From contig JAPOVS010000051.1 in NCBI GenBank assembly GCA_026708055.1, positions 48,556 to 112,555 on the forward strand: a stretch of 64,000 nucleotides of DNA, written 5' to 3'. Below the pieces are notes generated by a model. It was not told the DNA's origin, made no database searches, and saw only the letters and a list, made by a program, of their open reading frames with translations. Below are positions 8,611 through 17,532 of the stretch, piece by piece. The stretch's first letter is position 1, and the number at the start of each line of letters is the position of its first letter. Source of the DNA: a bacterium (GTDB taxonomy: Bacteria; Actinomycetota; Acidimicrobiia; Acidimicrobiales; CATQHL01). The translations under genes and the position numbers were made by a program.

Positions 8611-10659
8611 ATGGGATCGGGACTTCCGGAGAACGCCGTCGGCGGTGGGCGCAACGGGCCGCTCTGGGTGCCGCGGGCGCCGGAGGAGACCAACCTCGGG
8701 GCGTTCTGCGCGGCACTGGAACGCGCGGGTCACGGATCGTTCGGCGACTACACCGAACTCCACGGCTTCTCCGTGGCCGACCCCGAGGCGTTCTGGTCGG
8801 TCGCCTGGGACTTCTGCGAGGTGATCGCCGAGACCCGCGGTGAGCGCGTCTTCGAGCCGGGAGCGGAGATCCCCGACGGCCGGTTCTTCCCCGACGCCCG
8901 GCTCAACTTCGCCGCCAACCTGCTGCGGCGCCACGACGACGCGCCCGCCATCATCTTCGACGGCGAGGCGGGCGGGCGGCGCGAGTTGAGTTGGGCGCAG
9001 TTGCAGTCCGACGTGCGGCGGATCGCCGGAACGCTCGGCGGGGGCGCGGGCATCGGACCCGGCGACCGTGTGGCGGCCTGGCTGCCGAACATCCCCGAGA
9101 CCTGCGAGCTGATGCTTGCGGTGGCCGCGCTCGGCGGCGTGTTCTCCTCCTGCTCGCCCGACTTCGGCGCCAACGGCGTGGTCGACCGGTTCGGGCAGAT
9201 CCGCCCCCGCGTGCTGGTGGCCGTCGACGGCTACCGCTACGGGGGCAAGGACTTCGACTGCCTCGAGCGCCTCGCCGACGTCGCCTCGCGACTGCCCAGC
9301 CTGGAGCACCTCGTCGTCATCCCGTTCCTCGATCCTCGCCCGGACCTCGGCGGCGTGCCCGGCGCGGTGCTGTGGGAGGACTTCCTGGCCGCCGGATCCT
9401 CGGCAGCCGGCGGTGCACCGTCGCTCTTCGCTCCGCTGCCGTTCGACCACCCGCTGTACGTGCTCTACTCCTCCGGCACCACCGGGGCGCCCAAGTCGAT
9501 CGTCCACCGGGCGGGCGGCGTGCTCCTCAAGCACCTCGTCGAGCACCGCCTGAACTGCGACGTCCGCCCCGGCGACCGCGTGTTCTACTTCACGACCGCG
9601 GGCTGGATGATGTGGAACTGGCTGATGTCGGCCCTGGCCAGCGAGGCGACGCTGGTGCTGTACGACGGTGCCCCCGACCCGGTGCGGTTGTTCGACCTCA
9701 CCGACGCCGAGGGGATCACGCTGTTCGGCACGGCCGCGGGCTTCATCGAGGCGACCTCCAAGCGGGGCCTGTCGCCGCGGCGAACGCACCGTCTGGACAC
9801 GCTGCGCACCATCACCTCCACCGGCTCGCCGCTCTCGCCGGAGGGCTTCGAGTACGTGTACAGCGAGGTCAAGCCCGACCTGCACCTGGCGTCCATCTCC
9901 GGTGGCACCGACCTGTGCGGGTGCCTGGTGAACGGCGATCCGACCGCGCCGGTCCACGCCGGGGAGATCCAGCGGCCCGCCCTGGGGTTGGCCATCGACG
10001 TGTTCGACGACGACGGTCGCCCGTGCCCACCGGGCACGCAGGGCGAGTTGGTGTGCACCAACTCCTTCCCCTCGATGCCGCTGGGCTTCTGGGGTGACCG
10101 AGACGAAGGCGAGAGCGGTGAGCCTGCGGATCCCGCTCTCGGCGTCTCGCCCGGCCCCCGCTACCGGCGGGCGTACTACGAGAGATTCCCCGGAATCTGG
10201 CACCAGGGCGACTACGCCCGCTGGACGCCCAACGGCGGGATGGTCATCGCCGGACGCTCCGACGCCACCCTCAACCCCGGGGGCGTGCGCATCGGCACCG
10301 CCGAGATCTACCGCTGCCTGGAGGCCGTCCCCGAAGTGCTGGAGGCCATCGTGATCGGTCAGCCGTACCGGGGCGACACCCGTATCGTGCTGTTCGTGCG
10401 CCTGAGTGCCGATTCGGGGGGCCCCTTGACCGAAGAACTGATGGGGCGGATCCGCGACCGCATCCGCGGCGGCGCCTCGCCGCGCCACGTCCCCGCCCGC
10501 GTCCTGGCGGTGGACGACATCCCCCGCACCCGCAGCGGCAAGCTCACCGAGTTGGCCGTGCGCGACGTGGTGTGCGGGCGGCCCGTGAGCAACACCGAGG
10601 CCATCGCCAACCCCGAGGCGCTGGAGCAGTTCCGCGACCGCCCCGAGCTGGCGTCGTGA
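8611..10659 (+). CDS. Acetoacetyl-CoA synthetase (acetoacetate--CoA ligase)
   Basis: The 682-residue length and layout match acetoacetyl-CoA synthetases rather than acetyl-CoA synthetases. There is an N-terminal ACAS-type domain ([16 protein letters not shown] at about 53-68; [15 protein letters not shown], 91-105). The phosphate loop is [15 protein letters not shown] (285-299), followed by [15 protein letters not shown] and a C-terminal [17 protein letters not shown] carrying the catalytic lysine. It activates acetoacetate or related beta-keto/3-hydroxy acids with ATP and CoA. The gene ends in a 4-nt GTGA overlap with the CitE-like gene, so the two are probably used together in short branched or C4-C5 acid use. 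ATG 8611 is the first sensible start; AAAGCT 11-16 nt upstream is a weak -10. Confidence 0.85.
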   Translation: MGSGLPENAVGGGRNGPLWVPRAPEETNLGAFCAALERAGHGSFGDYTELHGFSVADPEAFWSVAWDFCEVIAETRGERVFEPGAEIPDGRFFPDARLNFAANLLRRHDDAPAIIFDGEAGGRRELSWAQLQSDVRRIAGTLGGGAGIGPGDRVAAWLPNIPETCELMLAVAALGGVFSSCSPDFGANGVVDRFGQIRPRVLVAVDGYRYGGKDFDCLERLADVASRLPSLEHLVVIPFLDPRPDLGGVPGAVLWEDFLAAGSSAAGGAPSLFAPLPFDHPLYVLYSSGTTGAPKSIVHRAGGVLLKHLVEHRLNCDVRPGDRVFYFTTAGWMMWNWLMSALASEATLVLYDGAPDPVRLFDLTDAEGITLFGTAAGFIEATSKRGLSPRRTHRLDTLRTITSTGSPLSPEGFEYVYSEVKPDLHLASISGGTDLCGCLVNGDPTAPVHAGEIQRPALGLAIDVFDDDGRPCPPGTQGELVCTNSFPSMPLGFWGDRDEGESGEPADPALGVSPGPRYRRAYYERFPGIWHQGDYARWTPNGGMVIAGRSDATLNPGGVRIGTAEIYRCLEAVPEVLEAIVIGQPYRGDTRIVLFVRLSADSGGPLTEELMGRIRDRIRGGASPRHVPARVLAVDDIPRTRSGKLTELAVRDVVCGRPVSNTEAIANPEALEQFRDRPELAS

Positions 10660-11501
10660 ACGGTCCCCGGCTGCGGCTGCGCAGCGCCCTGTACGCCCCG
10701 GCGAGCCGGCCCGATCTGCTGCCGAAGCTGCCGCGCAGCGGCCCCGACGGCGTCATCATCGACCTCGAGGACGCGGTTGCGCCCAGTGGCAAGCCCCAGG
10801 CCCGTCCCGCGGCCGCCGCCGCGGCCCGCGAGCTGCGGCAGGCGCACCCCGACCTGGCGATCTTCGTGCGCGTCAACGGGGTGGACACGGAGTGGTTCGA
10901 GGGTGACATGGCCGAGGCGTTGGTGCCCGAGCTGACCGGTGTGGTGGTGCCGATGCTGGAGTCGATCGCCGCGGTCGAAGCGGTGGCCGAGCGTCTCGAC
11001 GCGGTGGGCCCGCTCGGCGTGATGGCGGGCCTGGAGACAGTGGCCGGGGTGGAACGCGCCGCCGAGGTGCTGCGCCCGCCGGTGGTGGCGGCCTACTTCG
11101 GCGCCGAGGACTACATCGCCGACATGGGCGGTGTGCGCACGCCGGAGAACACCGAGGTGCTGTACGCCCGGTCCCGCGTGGCGGTGGCGTGCCGGCTGGC
11201 GGGCGTGGTGGCGCTCGATCAGGTCGTCGTGAAGCTGCGTGACGAGGAGGTGTTCACCGCCGATGCCTCGCAGGGGCGCGCACTCGGCTACAAGGGCAAG
11301 CTCTGCATCCATCCCGCCCAGGTGCCCTGGGCGAACCGTGTCTTCACGCCATCGTCCGAGGAGGTCGACCGGGCGAGGCGCATGCTGGCGCTCTACGAGG
11401 AGACGCAGCGGACCGGCGCCGGCGCCGTGTCTTTCGAGGGCCAGATGGTCGACGAACCCCTGGCGCGCCAGGCCAGGGCCCTGCTCGCCGCCGCCGACTG
11501 A
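10656..11501 (+). CDS. HpcH/HpaI aldolase/citrate lyase (CitE-like) family protein
   Basis: This 281-residue TIM-barrel lyase carries the family motifs [14 protein letters not shown] (near the N-terminus), [11 protein letters not shown] with the metal-site acidic residues, IFVRVNG, PMLESI and [13 protein letters not shown], then [10 protein letters not shown] near the end. Related stand-alone CitE-like enzymes act as malyl-, citramalyl- or beta-methylmalyl-CoA lyases; true citrate lyase needs alpha and gamma subunits that are not present here. The exact CoA ester is not predictable. Start GTG 10656 overlaps the synthetase stop. Coupling to an acetoacetyl-CoA synthetase suggests handling of C4-C5 acids. 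Confidence 0.85.
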   Translation: MNGPRLRLRSALYAPASRPDLLPKLPRSGPDGVIIDLEDAVAPSGKPQARPAAAAAARELRQAHPDLAIFVRVNGVDTEWFEGDMAEALVPELTGVVVPMLESIAAVEAVAERLDAVGPLGVMAGLETVAGVERAAEVLRPPVVAAYFGAEDYIADMGGVRTPENTEVLYARSRVAVACRLAGVVALDQVVVKLRDEEVFTADASQGRALGYKGKLCIHPAQVPWANRVFTPSSEEVDRARRMLALYEETQRTGAGAVSFEGQMVDEPLARQARALLAAAD

Positions 11502-11507
11502 CCGCAC

Positions 11508-11630
11508 CGGTCCGGTCGGGGCCGCCGGTGGCCGTCGTCGGGAGCGTCTGGCGAAATCGCTCCGCCGGCCGGCCCCCGGCGTCCCCTCCCTCGCGTTCTC
11601 GAATGTCATTCCGGCGAAAGCCGGAATCCA
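11508..11630. repeat. Dispersed two-module repeat, copy 1
   Basis: Module A (11508-11594, about 87 nt) is nearly identical to 20437-20523. Module B (11605-11630) is a near-palindrome built on ATTCCGGC, GAAA, GCCGGAAT, matching 20549-20574. The modules are 10 nt apart here and 25 nt apart in copy 2, so they can vary independently. Module B is like the ATTCCsGC-type inverted repeats scattered in many bacterial genomes, which read as VIPAKAGIQ or SFRRKPES in spurious translations. Confidence 0.85.
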
Positions 11631-11660
11631 GGTGGTGGCGGTCCGGTGCCGCGCCGCGGG

Positions 11661-12068
11661 TCAGCTTCGCCAGACCTGCTGCCTCAGGATCTCGGTGTCC
11701 ATGTGGAAGTCGAGGCCGACGATGGCGCCGCCGGCGACACGGGAGATCAGGACCTCGATGAGGTCGAGCCGCGCACCCTCGATGTCGTTGCCCTCGGGCC
11801 ATTCTCCCCTGCCCGTACCGGTCGCCCGGTACACGTAGCACGCCCCGTTCTCCTCCACGATGCGGTGGAGGATCTCGAAGCGGGCGTCGGGGAAGTGCTC
11901 GTAGAAGGCGCTGTGCATCTCGTGGAGGCCGGCGCGGTCGTAGGGGTAGGGGGCACCCTCGTCGTTGATCTCGCAGTTCTCGGCCAGTACCGAGACCAAG
12001 AGGTCCGGGTCGTGGCTGTTGACGCCCTCGAAGAAGGTGTCCATGAGCCGTTGGTTGGTTTCTCGCAT
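11661..12068 (-). CDS. SnoaL-like / NTF2-fold protein
   Basis: This 135-residue protein has the pattern of the SnoaL/NTF2-like fold: N-terminal helices with RLMDTFFEGVNSHDPDLLVS, then ENCEINDEG, HSAFYEHFPDARFEILHRIV and an alternating beta sheet ending LDFHMDTEILRQQVW. Members include polyketide cyclases, ketosteroid isomerases and small-substrate hydrolases, and also simple binding proteins; the substrate is unknown. It follows the SDR gene on the same strand by 27 nt, so they likely form one operon acting on the same small hydrophobic compound. ATG 12068 is the first start after the SDR stop. Confidence 0.75.
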   Translation of the reverse strand: MRETNQRLMDTFFEGVNSHDPDLLVSVLAENCEINDEGAPYPYDRAGLHEMHSAFYEHFPDARFEILHRIVEENGACYVYRATGTGRGEWPEGNDIEGARLDLIEVLISRVAGGAIVGLDFHMDTEILRQQVWRS

Positions 12069-12095
12069 GATGTGGCTCGCTTCGCGGTGGGTCGG

Positions 12096-12944
12096 TCAGT
12101 CGCCGCCGGGCCCGTAATCCTCGGGATAGCCCTCCATCGGCTGGGCCAGGATCCCGCCGTCGACGGTGAGTGAGGTGCCCGTCACGAACGAGGACAGCCC
12201 CGAGGCCAGGAAGAGCGTGGCGATCGCCACGTCGTCCGGGCTGCAGAGCCGACCCAGGGGGACGTGGTCGATGATGCCGGCGAACTCCGCCTCGACGTCG
12301 ATGCCGTGCGGGGCGACCGCCTTGATGAAGTCCACGACGCCCTCGGTGAGCGACGCCCCGGGGCAGATGGCGTTGACGCGGATGCCCCACGGCGCCAACT
12401 CCATCGCAAGGGCGCGCGTGAGGCCGATGAGCGCGTGCTTCGAGGTGATGTAGTGGATCAAGCCCGGCGAGGACGGCTGGAACGAGTCCACCGACGCCAT
12501 GTTGATGATGACCCCGCCCTCGCCGTCGGCGCGCATCGCCCGTGCCGCCGCCTGCGCGCACAGGAAGCTGCCGGTGATGTTCGTGTCGATGACGCGCTGG
12601 AACTCCTCCGGCGGCATCTCGTCGAGCAGGTAGTTCGAGAACGCGCCGGCGTTGTTCACGAACACGTCGATGCGGCCCGTCAACTCCCGTGCCTCGGCCA
12701 CGAGGTTCAGGATCGAGTCACCGTCGGTCACGTCCACCCGGATGGCGAAGCCCCTCCCGTCGGGAATCGAGGCCGCGACGTTCCGCGCCTTGTCCAGACT
12801 GCGGGCGGCGGCAACCACCGTCGCGCCGGCTTCGCCCAGCCGGCGGGCTATGGCGGCGCCGAACCCCTGAGAACCGCCGGTGATGACGGCGCACCGGCCG
12901 GACAGGTCGACCAGTTCGGCGATCCCTCTGGCACCGGTGTCCAT
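12096..12944 (-). CDS. Short-chain dehydrogenase/reductase
   Basis: This 282-residue Rossmann oxidoreductase is a classical SDR. The nucleotide loop TGGSQGFG is at 22-29, NNAG at 97-100, the catalytic Ser near 151-154 (NMASVDS), and YITSK gives Tyr165 and Lys169. VNAICPGA follows, and the C-terminal TGTSLTVDGG closes the fold. The residues after strand 2 (AARSLDKARN) suggest NADP rather than NAD, but this is uncertain. The substrate is probably a secondary alcohol or ketone. ATG 12944 has GAGGGGG 6 nt upstream; an in-frame GTG at 12959 is less well placed. A good promoter (TTGAGA, 17 nt, TAGACT) precedes it. Confidence 0.85.
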   Translation of the reverse strand: MDTGARGIAELVDLSGRCAVITGGSQGFGAAIARRLGEAGATVVAAARSLDKARNVAASIPDGRGFAIRVDVTDGDSILNLVAEARELTGRIDVFVNNAGAFSNYLLDEMPPEEFQRVIDTNITGSFLCAQAAARAMRADGEGGVIINMASVDSFQPSSPGLIHYITSKHALIGLTRALAMELAPWGIRVNAICPGASLTEGVVDFIKAVAPHGIDVEAEFAGIIDHVPLGRLCSPDDVAIATLFLASGLSSFVTGTSLTVDGGILAQPMEGYPEDYGPGGD

Positions 12945-12983
12945 CGCGTACCCCCTCACCCGCGGCTGTCCTAGCGGCGCCCG

Positions 12984-13012
12984 AGTCTAGGCATCGGCCT
13001 GCGGGCTCTCAA
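12984..13012 (-). promoter_or_regulatory. Sigma70-like promoter of the SDR operon
   Basis: On the minus strand TTGAGA (13012-13007) and TAGACT (12989-12984) are separated by exactly 17 nt. The predicted transcript starts near 12977 and gives a leader of about 33 nt that contains GAGGGGG before the ATG at 12944. Confidence 0.6.
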
Positions 13013-13041
13013 GAATGCGCCCGTGGCTGGCGGAGCCGTCG

Positions 13042-13080
13042 GACTGTGACGTCAGGGCGCGCTGAGTCGCCGTCACAGTC
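13042..13080. promoter_or_regulatory. 10-bp inverted repeat, candidate operator of the sugar importer
   Basis: GACTGTGACG (13042-13051) and CGTCACAGTC (13071-13080) are perfect inverted copies with a 19-nt spacer. The left arm also overlaps the palindrome TGACGTCA (13047-13054). The right arm covers the position expected for the -35 box of the downstream TAGGCT (13097-13102), where the -35 match is poor, so an activator or repressor bound here would control the importer directly. Confidence 0.6.
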
Positions 13081-13096
13081 GCCCCACGTGATCGTC

Positions 13097-13102
13097 TAGG
13101 CT
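13097..13102 (+). promoter_or_regulatory. -10 element TAGGCT of the sugar ABC operon
   Basis: TAGGCT lies 70 nt upstream of the chosen start codon. The predicted leader holds a 7-bp hairpin (AGAAGCT 13110-13116 with AGCTTCT 13123-13129) and the ribosome site GGGGGGAGGA just before the gene. Confidence 0.45.
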
Positions 13103-13167
13103 CGTGTCGAGAAGCTGCTCGGAGCTTCTGAAGGGGGAGTCGCAGCTTCCGGGGGGAGGACATGCAC

Positions 13168-14307
13168 ATGAGTGCCCTCGTTAGGTCGTCCGTTGTACGT
13201 GTACTCGTCGCATCCCTGGCAGTGGTGTTGCTTGCCACCGCCTGCGGCGACGATGAGGCGGAGCAGGCGCAGCCGCCTCCGCCCGCCCCGGCGCCGACCG
13301 AGGCGCCCGCCCCACCGCCTGAGCCGCCGCCTGAGCCACCGCCGGCGCCCCCGGAGGCTCCGCCGCCGGAGCCGCCGCCCGAGCCGCCGCCACCACCACC
13401 CGCCGAGGTGCCTGCCGAGAAGCCCGTCTACGGCATGGTCACGGCCGTGCAGCACCCCTACTACGCGCCGACCGAGGCAGCGGTCGGTCCTACCTGCGAG
13501 CGATTGGGCTGCGAGGTCATCTTCCTGCAGCCCTCCTCGTGCGATGCCGCCGAGGAGAGCCAGCTCATCCGCGATGTGCTGGCGGCAGGGATCGACGGGC
13601 TCGGGGTCTCGGCGTGCGACGCGGCCGGCGTCCTGCCCGTGGTGGAGGAGGCCGCCGCCACCGGCATCCCGATCGTGACATTCGACGCCGACTGCTGCGC
13701 CGACATCCGGACGATCGCGGTCTCCAACAGCGATTGGCAGATCGGCGAGTTGCACGCCGTGGCGCTCAACGACCTCCTGCCCGACGGCGGGAAGGTCGTC
13801 AACATCATCGGATCGCTGGCGATGGAGAACGTGCGGACTCGCCTGGACGCGCTCGCGGAGGGCATCAACCCCAACATCGAGATCGAGAACTTCGAGGACC
13901 AGAACGACCTGACCAAGACCGGCCAGATCATCAGGGACGTCCTGACGACCCAAGGGGACGAGGTCGACATCTTCATGACGCAGACGGGGAGTGCAGCGGT
14001 CATCGCGCAGACCCTGGTCGACGAGGGCTTCGATCACATCCCGGTCGTCGGCATCAACGACTTCGAGGACATCCTCGAGTGGGTGCGCAAGGGCAACATC
14101 GTGAGCACCGTGGCGCTGAACCCGGGAGCCCAAGGGGAGCTGGCGCTCGTCGCCCTCGACAAGCTCCGCCAGGGGCTCACCCCGTCGACGGACTTCTTCG
14201 GGACGGGCGGCGTGATCATCACACCGGAGAACGTGGACACCTACGCCGACGACGTGGCGGACCTGAACGCACGTCTGCGGGAGGAATTCGAAGCTCTCTG
14301 GTCGTAG
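13168..14307 (+). CDS. Sugar ABC transporter substrate-binding lipoprotein
   Basis: The 379-residue protein has a signal peptide ending in LLATAC (Cys26) and a 45-50 residue Pro/Glu/Ala stalk (33-82), followed by a periplasmic-binding-protein type I domain of the ribose/fructose class (VYGMVTAVQHPYYAPTE; VVEEAAATGIPIVTFDAD; VVNIIGSLAMEN; PVVGINDFEDILEWV). It should bind a pentose or hexose outside the cell and deliver it to the permease at 15114. Six cysteines are crowded in the N-lobe, including a CC pair in FDADCCADI, which suggests disulfides. The second ATG (13168) is chosen because GGAGGA is 7 nt upstream of it; the first (13162) is too close to the site. Confidence 0.88.
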   Translation: MSALVRSSVVRVLVASLAVVLLATACGDDEAEQAQPPPPAPAPTEAPAPPPEPPPEPPPAPPEAPPPEPPPEPPPPPPAEVPAEKPVYGMVTAVQHPYYAPTEAAVGPTCERLGCEVIFLQPSSCDAAEESQLIRDVLAAGIDGLGVSACDAAGVLPVVEEAAATGIPIVTFDADCCADIRTIAVSNSDWQIGELHAVALNDLLPDGGKVVNIIGSLAMENVRTRLDALAEGINPNIEIENFEDQNDLTKTGQIIRDVLTTQGDEVDIFMTQTGSAAVIAQTLVDEGFDHIPVVGINDFEDILEWVRKGNIVSTVALNPGAQGELALVALDKLRQGLTPSTDFFGTGGVIITPENVDTYADDVADLNARLREEFEALWS

Positions 14308-14350
14308 CCCCAAGCCCACCCGCCGGACGTCAGGTTCCCGCGCCGCGCCC

Positions 14351-15112
14351 GTGAGCGCCAACGGCGATCCGCTCTACGCCGGCTACGGCCTGACGAAGTG
14401 GTTCGGCGGGCTGCGTGCCGTCCACGACCTCTCCGTGGAGTTGTTCGCCGGGCAGGTTCTGGCGCTCGTGGGTGACAACGGCGCCGGCAAGTCCACGACG
14501 CTGAAGATGCTGGCGGGGTCGCTCCGGCCCGACGCAGGCTCCATCACGCTCGAGGGCGAGCACGTCCGGCTGGCCAGCCCGCGGACGGCTCGGGCACTCG
14601 GGATCGAGACCGTGTACCAGGACCTGGCCCTCGCGGACACGCTCGAGGTGGTGCAGAACGTGTTCTCGGGGAGGGAGCTGACCCGCTACGGCTTCCTGCA
14701 GCGCGTCGAGATGACGAAGCAGACGGAGAGCCTCCTGGAGGAGTTCCGCGTCAAGATCCCGAGCGTCTTCGCCCAGATCTCCTCGCTCTCGGGCGGTCAG
14801 CGCCAGGGATGTGCAATCTCGCGGGCGGTCAGCGGGGGCAGCCGGGTGCTGCTGCTGGACGAGCCCACGGCTGCGCTCGGGGTCGCCGAGCGCAGGAACG
14901 TGCTCGAACTCATCAAGAGCCTGCGCGACGCCGGCATCGGCATCCTCATCATCAGCCACAACCTGCCCGACGTGTTCGAGGTCGCCGATCGGATCACGGT
15001 GCTGCGCCGAGGCGAGCGGGTGGGCACGGTGCCGGCCACCGACGTCGACGCTGGCGATCTCGTCGCCATGATCACCGGCGCCTCGGGCAACGCGGCCGCG
15101 GGGGACTCCTGA
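14351..15112 (+). CDS. Sugar ABC transporter ATP-binding protein, single domain
   Basis: This 253-residue ATPase has Walker A GDNGAGKST (41-49), Q-loop VYQDLALADTL (about 89-99), signature LSGGQRQ (147-153), Walker B VLLLDEP (167-173) and the switch His in IISHNL. Ribose-type importers normally have a double ATPase of about 500 residues. The half-size single domain matches the FrcA fructose-importer type, which works as a dimer. The GTG at 14351 starts 43 nt after the binding-protein gene and the permease follows after 1 nt, so this is a B-A-C operon. Confidence 0.9.
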   Translation: MSANGDPLYAGYGLTKWFGGLRAVHDLSVELFAGQVLALVGDNGAGKSTTLKMLAGSLRPDAGSITLEGEHVRLASPRTARALGIETVYQDLALADTLEVVQNVFSGRELTRYGFLQRVEMTKQTESLLEEFRVKIPSVFAQISSLSGGQRQGCAISRAVSGGSRVLLLDEPTAALGVAERRNVLELIKSLRDAGIGILIISHNLPDVFEVADRITVLRRGERVGTVPATDVDAGDLVAMITGASGNAAAGDS

Positions 15113-15113
15113 C

Positions 15114-16181
15114 GTGGGCGCCTCCGAGGGGCGCGAGGGCCTCGCCATGACCGCGCGGGGCGGCTGGGGAACGGGGCGCTACCGCGAGTACCGCAACCTG
15201 CTCTTCGGCGCGCAGCGGTACCCGAAGATCATCCTCGCCGCTGTCATCGTCGTCGGCGTGATCACCGTGATCATCGATACTCGATTCGCCTCGTGGTTGA
15301 ACGTCACCAACGTCCTGCGTGCCGCCGCACCCGTCGGCGTCGCCGCCGTCGGCCAGACGATCGTGCTGATCGGCGGGAACTTCGACCTCTCGATCGGTTC
15401 GATGGCGGGGCTCACCGGGCTCCTGACGGCGGTGTTCCTGCACAACGGCCTGGGCGCAGCCGAGACCATCGTGCTGGTGCTGCTCGTCGGTATGGGTCTC
15501 GGGCTGGTGAACGCCTTCGTCGTGGGGATCATCCGCATCAACCCCATCATCGGCACACTGGGCACGGGGAGCGTCTTCTACGGGGCGGCGGTGCTCGCCA
15601 CAAAGGGCGTCCCGCAGGTCTACCCGCGCGAGGGCCTGCTGTTCCTGGTGACCAAGCGGTTGGGCATCCACCCCTCGGTGTTCGTCTACATCGGCGTGCT
15701 GTTGCTGTTCGGGGTGTTCCTGCACATGACCGTCTGGGGGGTGCGGACCTACCTGCTGGGCGCCAACGTGGAGGCGGCGCGCACCTCGGGCGTTCCCACC
15801 ACCCAGACGGTGATGCTGACCTACGTGATCAGCGGGCTGCTGGCGGCGGTCGGGGGGATCCTGCTGACGGTGGAGCTCGGCTCGGGTCAGCCGAGCGGCG
15901 GCCAGACGTGGCTCCTGTCGACCCTTGCCGGTCCGATCATCGGCGGTGTGGCGGTGACCGGCGGCGCCGGCACGCTCTTCGGGGCCTTCCTCGGGATGGT
16001 GCTCATATCCGAGATCAACAGCGCGCTCGTCTTCGCCGGCTACACGTCCTTCGCCAGGGAGTTGGCGCTCGGGATCGCCATCCTGGTGGCAATGACCACC
16101 CAGGCCGACACCATCAGGTCGTTGCTGCGGACGGCCCGGCAACGCGCCCGCCTGCGGGCCGGTGAGGAGGTCGTGGACTGA
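15114..16181 (+). CDS. Sugar ABC transporter permease (RbsC/FrcC-like)
   Basis: This 355-residue integral membrane protein of the BPD_transp_2 family has about 8-10 hydrophobic segments. Family marks are AAAPVGVAAVGQTIVLIGG followed by NFDLSIGSMAGL, INPIIGTLGTGSVFYG, and the ATPase-contact loop VWGVRTYLLGANVEAARTSG. It forms the homodimeric channel for the importer whose ATPase ends 1 nt upstream. Start GTG 15114 leaves a cytosolic N-terminus of about 40 residues; a downstream ATG at 15147 is possible. The gene ends 4 nt from the stop of the convergent aminotransferase gene. Confidence 0.9.
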   Translation: MGASEGREGLAMTARGGWGTGRYREYRNLLFGAQRYPKIILAAVIVVGVITVIIDTRFASWLNVTNVLRAAAPVGVAAVGQTIVLIGGNFDLSIGSMAGLTGLLTAVFLHNGLGAAETIVLVLLVGMGLGLVNAFVVGIIRINPIIGTLGTGSVFYGAAVLATKGVPQVYPREGLLFLVTKRLGIHPSVFVYIGVLLLFGVFLHMTVWGVRTYLLGANVEAARTSGVPTTQTVMLTYVISGLLAAVGGILLTVELGSGQPSGGQTWLLSTLAGPIIGGVAVTGGAGTLFGAFLGMVLISEINSALVFAGYTSFARELALGIAILVAMTTQADTIRSLLRTARQRARLRAGEEVVD

Positions 16182-16185
16182 CCGG

Positions 16186-17532
16186 CTAGTGGAGCCCGGC
16201 CAGTTTGGCGTCGTCGAAGCGCCCCGCCTCGATGTCCGCAAGGGCGCGCTCGAAGATGGCCAATGCCTCGTCGGCGTCGCTGCGGGTGATCGTCAGCGGA
16301 GGCGTGATCTCCATGACGTTCCCGAAGGCCAGCAGGATCAGTCCCAACTCGAAGCACCGGTAGGCGAGCCGGTGGGCGTCGGTGGTGGCCGGTTCCCGGG
16401 TCTGCTGATCGGTCACCAGCTCCACGCCGAGCAGCAGACCCTTGCCCCGGACGTCGCCGATGAGGGGGTGCCCGCCCTTCATCTCGAGCAGTTTCTCCTT
16501 GAGGTAGCCGCCCATGTCGGCCGCATTGGTGGCGAGGTCCTCGCGCTGCATCACCTCCATGAAGGCGAGCGACGTGGTGCACGAGACCGGGTGGCCTCCG
16601 AGCGTGTACGCCGTGTAGATGTCGACCTCGAGGATCTCCGAGCGCCCCACCACGGCCGAAAGGGGGAAGCCCCCGCCGAGGGGCTTGGCCAGGCCGACCG
16701 CGTCGGCCTCTATGCCGAAGTGCTCGAACCCGAACATCCGCCCGGTCCGGCCGAACGCCGTCTTGATCTCGTCGAAGATCAGCCAGATGCCGTGCTCGTC
16801 GCACAACTCCCGCAGCGCGGGGAAGTAGTTGTCCGGGGGCACGATCTCCCCGCTGTCGGACTGGATGCTCTCCGCGAACACGGCCGCCGTCTGGTCCGCA
16901 GGCGAGACGTTCGTCAACAGCTCGGTGCGGAGATAGTCCAGGCACCGCAGGGAGCACTCCTGGGGGTCGCACGGTCCCCAGGTGCAGCGGTAGGGGTTGG
17001 GGTAGGGCGCCTTGGTGATGTGACCGCCGGGGATCGGCGTGCTCAGGGCGCCGTGTCCGGAGATGGCCCCGGAACCGATCGTCATGCCGTGGAAGGCGCC
17101 GATGAAGGAGACGATGCGGGGACGGCCCGAGGCCACCGGGACCACCTTGGCGAGGTAGTCCATGGCGTCCGATCCGGAGACGCCGAACCAGACCTTCTTG
17201 TCGAAATCGCCCGGGAAGAGGTCCACGAGCTTCTCGGCAAGTTCGACCGCGGGCTCGTGGATGTAGCACACCAGCGGGTGTGCGTACTCCTTGTCGATCG
17301 CCGAGATCGCGGCGTCGCGCACCTCGGGATGGCCGTACCCGGCGGGGACCGCCCCACCACAGCCCATCCAGTCCAGGTACTCGTTGCCGTCAGGGTCCCA
17401 GAGGCGCACGCCCTCCGCCCTGCCCACGACGAAGGGGTAGAGCCGGTACTTCAGCGACTTCGTGATGACGGCGTCGTCGCGCCGGGCGACCTCCCCGGTC
17501 AATCGGAGATCCCTTGGCCCGTGAGCATCCAT
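16186..17532 (-). CDS. Class III (omega) aminotransferase
   Basis: The 448-residue protein is a PLP-dependent aminotransferase of the class III family (GABA, ornithine, beta-alanine:pyruvate and glutamate-1-semialdehyde types). SGSDAMDYLAKV (119-130) contacts the cofactor phosphate, IFDEIKTAFGRTGRMFGF (252-269) holds the PLP Asp254, and LAKPLGGGFP carries the Schiff-base Lys283. HITKAPYPNPYRC and GDVRGKGLLLGVEL are also conserved. It differs from HemL (which has a SGTEAT motif) and is more like 4-aminobutyrate or dialkylglycine-type enzymes; the amine donor is unknown. ATG 17532 is preceded by GAAGGA at a good distance. Confidence 0.88.
   Translation of the reverse strand: MDAHGPRDLRLTGEVARRDDAVITKSLKYRLYPFVVGRAEGVRLWDPDGNEYLDWMGCGGAVPAGYGHPEVRDAAISAIDKEYAHPLVCYIHEPAVELAEKLVDLFPGDFDKKVWFGVSGSDAMDYLAKVVPVASGRPRIVSFIGAFHGMTIGSGAISGHGALSTPIPGGHITKAPYPNPYRCTWGPCDPQECSLRCLDYLRTELLTNVSPADQTAAVFAESIQSDSGEIVPPDNYFPALRELCDEHGIWLIFDEIKTAFGRTGRMFGFEHFGIEADAVGLAKPLGGGFPLSAVVGRSEILEVDIYTAYTLGGHPVSCTTSLAFMEVMQREDLATNAADMGGYLKEKLLEMKGGHPLIGDVRGKGLLLGVELVTDQQTREPATTDAHRLAYRCFELGLILLAFGNVMEITPPLTITRSDADEALAIFERALADIEAGRFDDAKLAGLH

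Noticed and set aside
7342..10488. Very long minus-strand open frame (1048 codons) across the lipase and acetoacetyl-CoA synthetase genes
   Set aside because: It is antisense or out-of-frame to two clear genes, is Arg/Gly/His-rich and shows no family motif. High GC suppresses stop codons.
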